Assembly (NCBI RefSeq): GCF_003991905.1
Contig: NZ_RSCL01000004.1
Coordinates: 422,890 to 486,889 of the forward strand
Origin: Dulcicalothrix desertica PCC 7102
GTDB taxonomy: Bacteria > Cyanobacteriota > Cyanobacteriia > Cyanobacteriales > Nostocaceae
Direction of reading: 5' to 3'
DNA length: 64,000 nucleotides
Shown: one piece after another, positions 63,943 to 64,000 of the stretch
Numbering within the stretch: the first letter of the stretch is position 1
Layout: each line of letters opens with the position of its first letter
Position numbers and translations under genes: made by a program
Notes under the pieces: generated by a model
Told to the model about the DNA's origin: nothing
Seen by the model: only the letters and a program-made list of their open reading frames with translations
Databases searched by the model: none

Positions 63943-64000
63943 TAAACCAAACTATGTAAAGATATATAAATACGGAAATGCATCTACATGAGGTAACACA

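Noticed and set aside
1..64000. tRNA, rRNA, tmRNA or RNase P RNA
   Set aside because: No T-loop, CCA-end or conserved core sequence was found by eye on either strand; short genes could still have been missed.

Overview
The window is chromosomal DNA of a cyanobacterium, most likely a filamentous member of the Nostocales. The evidence is a set of typical cyanobacterial genes: sigA, two psaK genes, a high-light-inducible protein gene, ndhD, the alkane pair ado/aar next to accA, a RuBisCO-like protein, and an XisI (fdxN-element excision controlling factor) gene. The DNA also carries many short intergenic repeats. It is AT-rich. The usual cyanobacterial octamer GCGATCGC was not seen. Instead the hexamer GGCGCC occurs about 110 times by my hand count (roughly one per 580 bp), far above chance, so this genome appears to use an alternate highly iterated palindrome.

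Layout. 0-10 kb: TPR protein, single-domain response regulator, a gyrA/parC-like topoisomerase subunit, hli, sigA, a long gene-poor stretch, ndhD. 10-19 kb: sfsA, a possible AIM24-like protein, a PhyH-type oxygenase, a TPR protein, an S9 peptidase, and an SLH-GHL10 glycosidase-like protein. 19-25 kb is an accessory island: an orphan cytosine-5 methyltransferase, a RuBisCO-like protein, then a restriction-modification operon (658-aa methyltransferase, 29-codon ORF, endonuclease). The endonuclease is cut by a TAA just before its D-A-K motif. 25-31 kb: a dihydroorotase homologue lacking the metal motif, a double histidine phosphatase, small secreted proteins, and a broken HTH-NB-ARC-TPR STAND gene carrying one amber codon and one frameshift. 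31-41 kb: small membrane and secreted proteins, a relic of an exported exoprotein, rpsD, moaA, a trypsin-like protease, a CHAT-TPR protein, orphan xisI, and a LOG-like protein. 41-50 kb: a conserved cyanobacterial protein, a phosphotransferase, a sugar ABC permease, ado-aar-accA, a short-chain dehydrogenase, folE, trpF. 50-64 kb: tandem psaK, a site-2 protease with CBS domains, an HD hydrolase, a lipoate ligase homologue, YbjN, a wrecked toxin-antitoxin pair, a Rieske oxygenase, the ergothioneine cluster egtC-egtB-egtD, several secreted proteins, a DUF433/DUF5615 toxin-antitoxin pair, and a fragment of a TdeIII-type restriction enzyme at the edge.

Functional links. ado and aar together turn fatty acyl-ACP into alkanes, and accA feeds the same fatty-acid supply. 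egtB, egtC and egtD cover most of ergothioneine synthesis. hli and psaK serve the photosystems. The defence-type genes (endonuclease, STAND ATPase, toxin-antitoxin, TdeIII) are mostly broken, while the methyltransferases are intact. That pattern suggests domestication of methylation after loss of restriction.

The intergenic space is unusually rich in repeat families: a GTGCTGA heptamer, an AACGGATGT nonamer, a TGTAGAGACG palindrome with covarying core, ACCCAACC inverted repeats, GGGGCGGGTT inverted repeats, and a 62-bp tandem triplicate. Several of these have invaded the 3' ends of genes and now supply their stop codons. No tRNA, rRNA, CRISPR array or complete insertion sequence was recognised.
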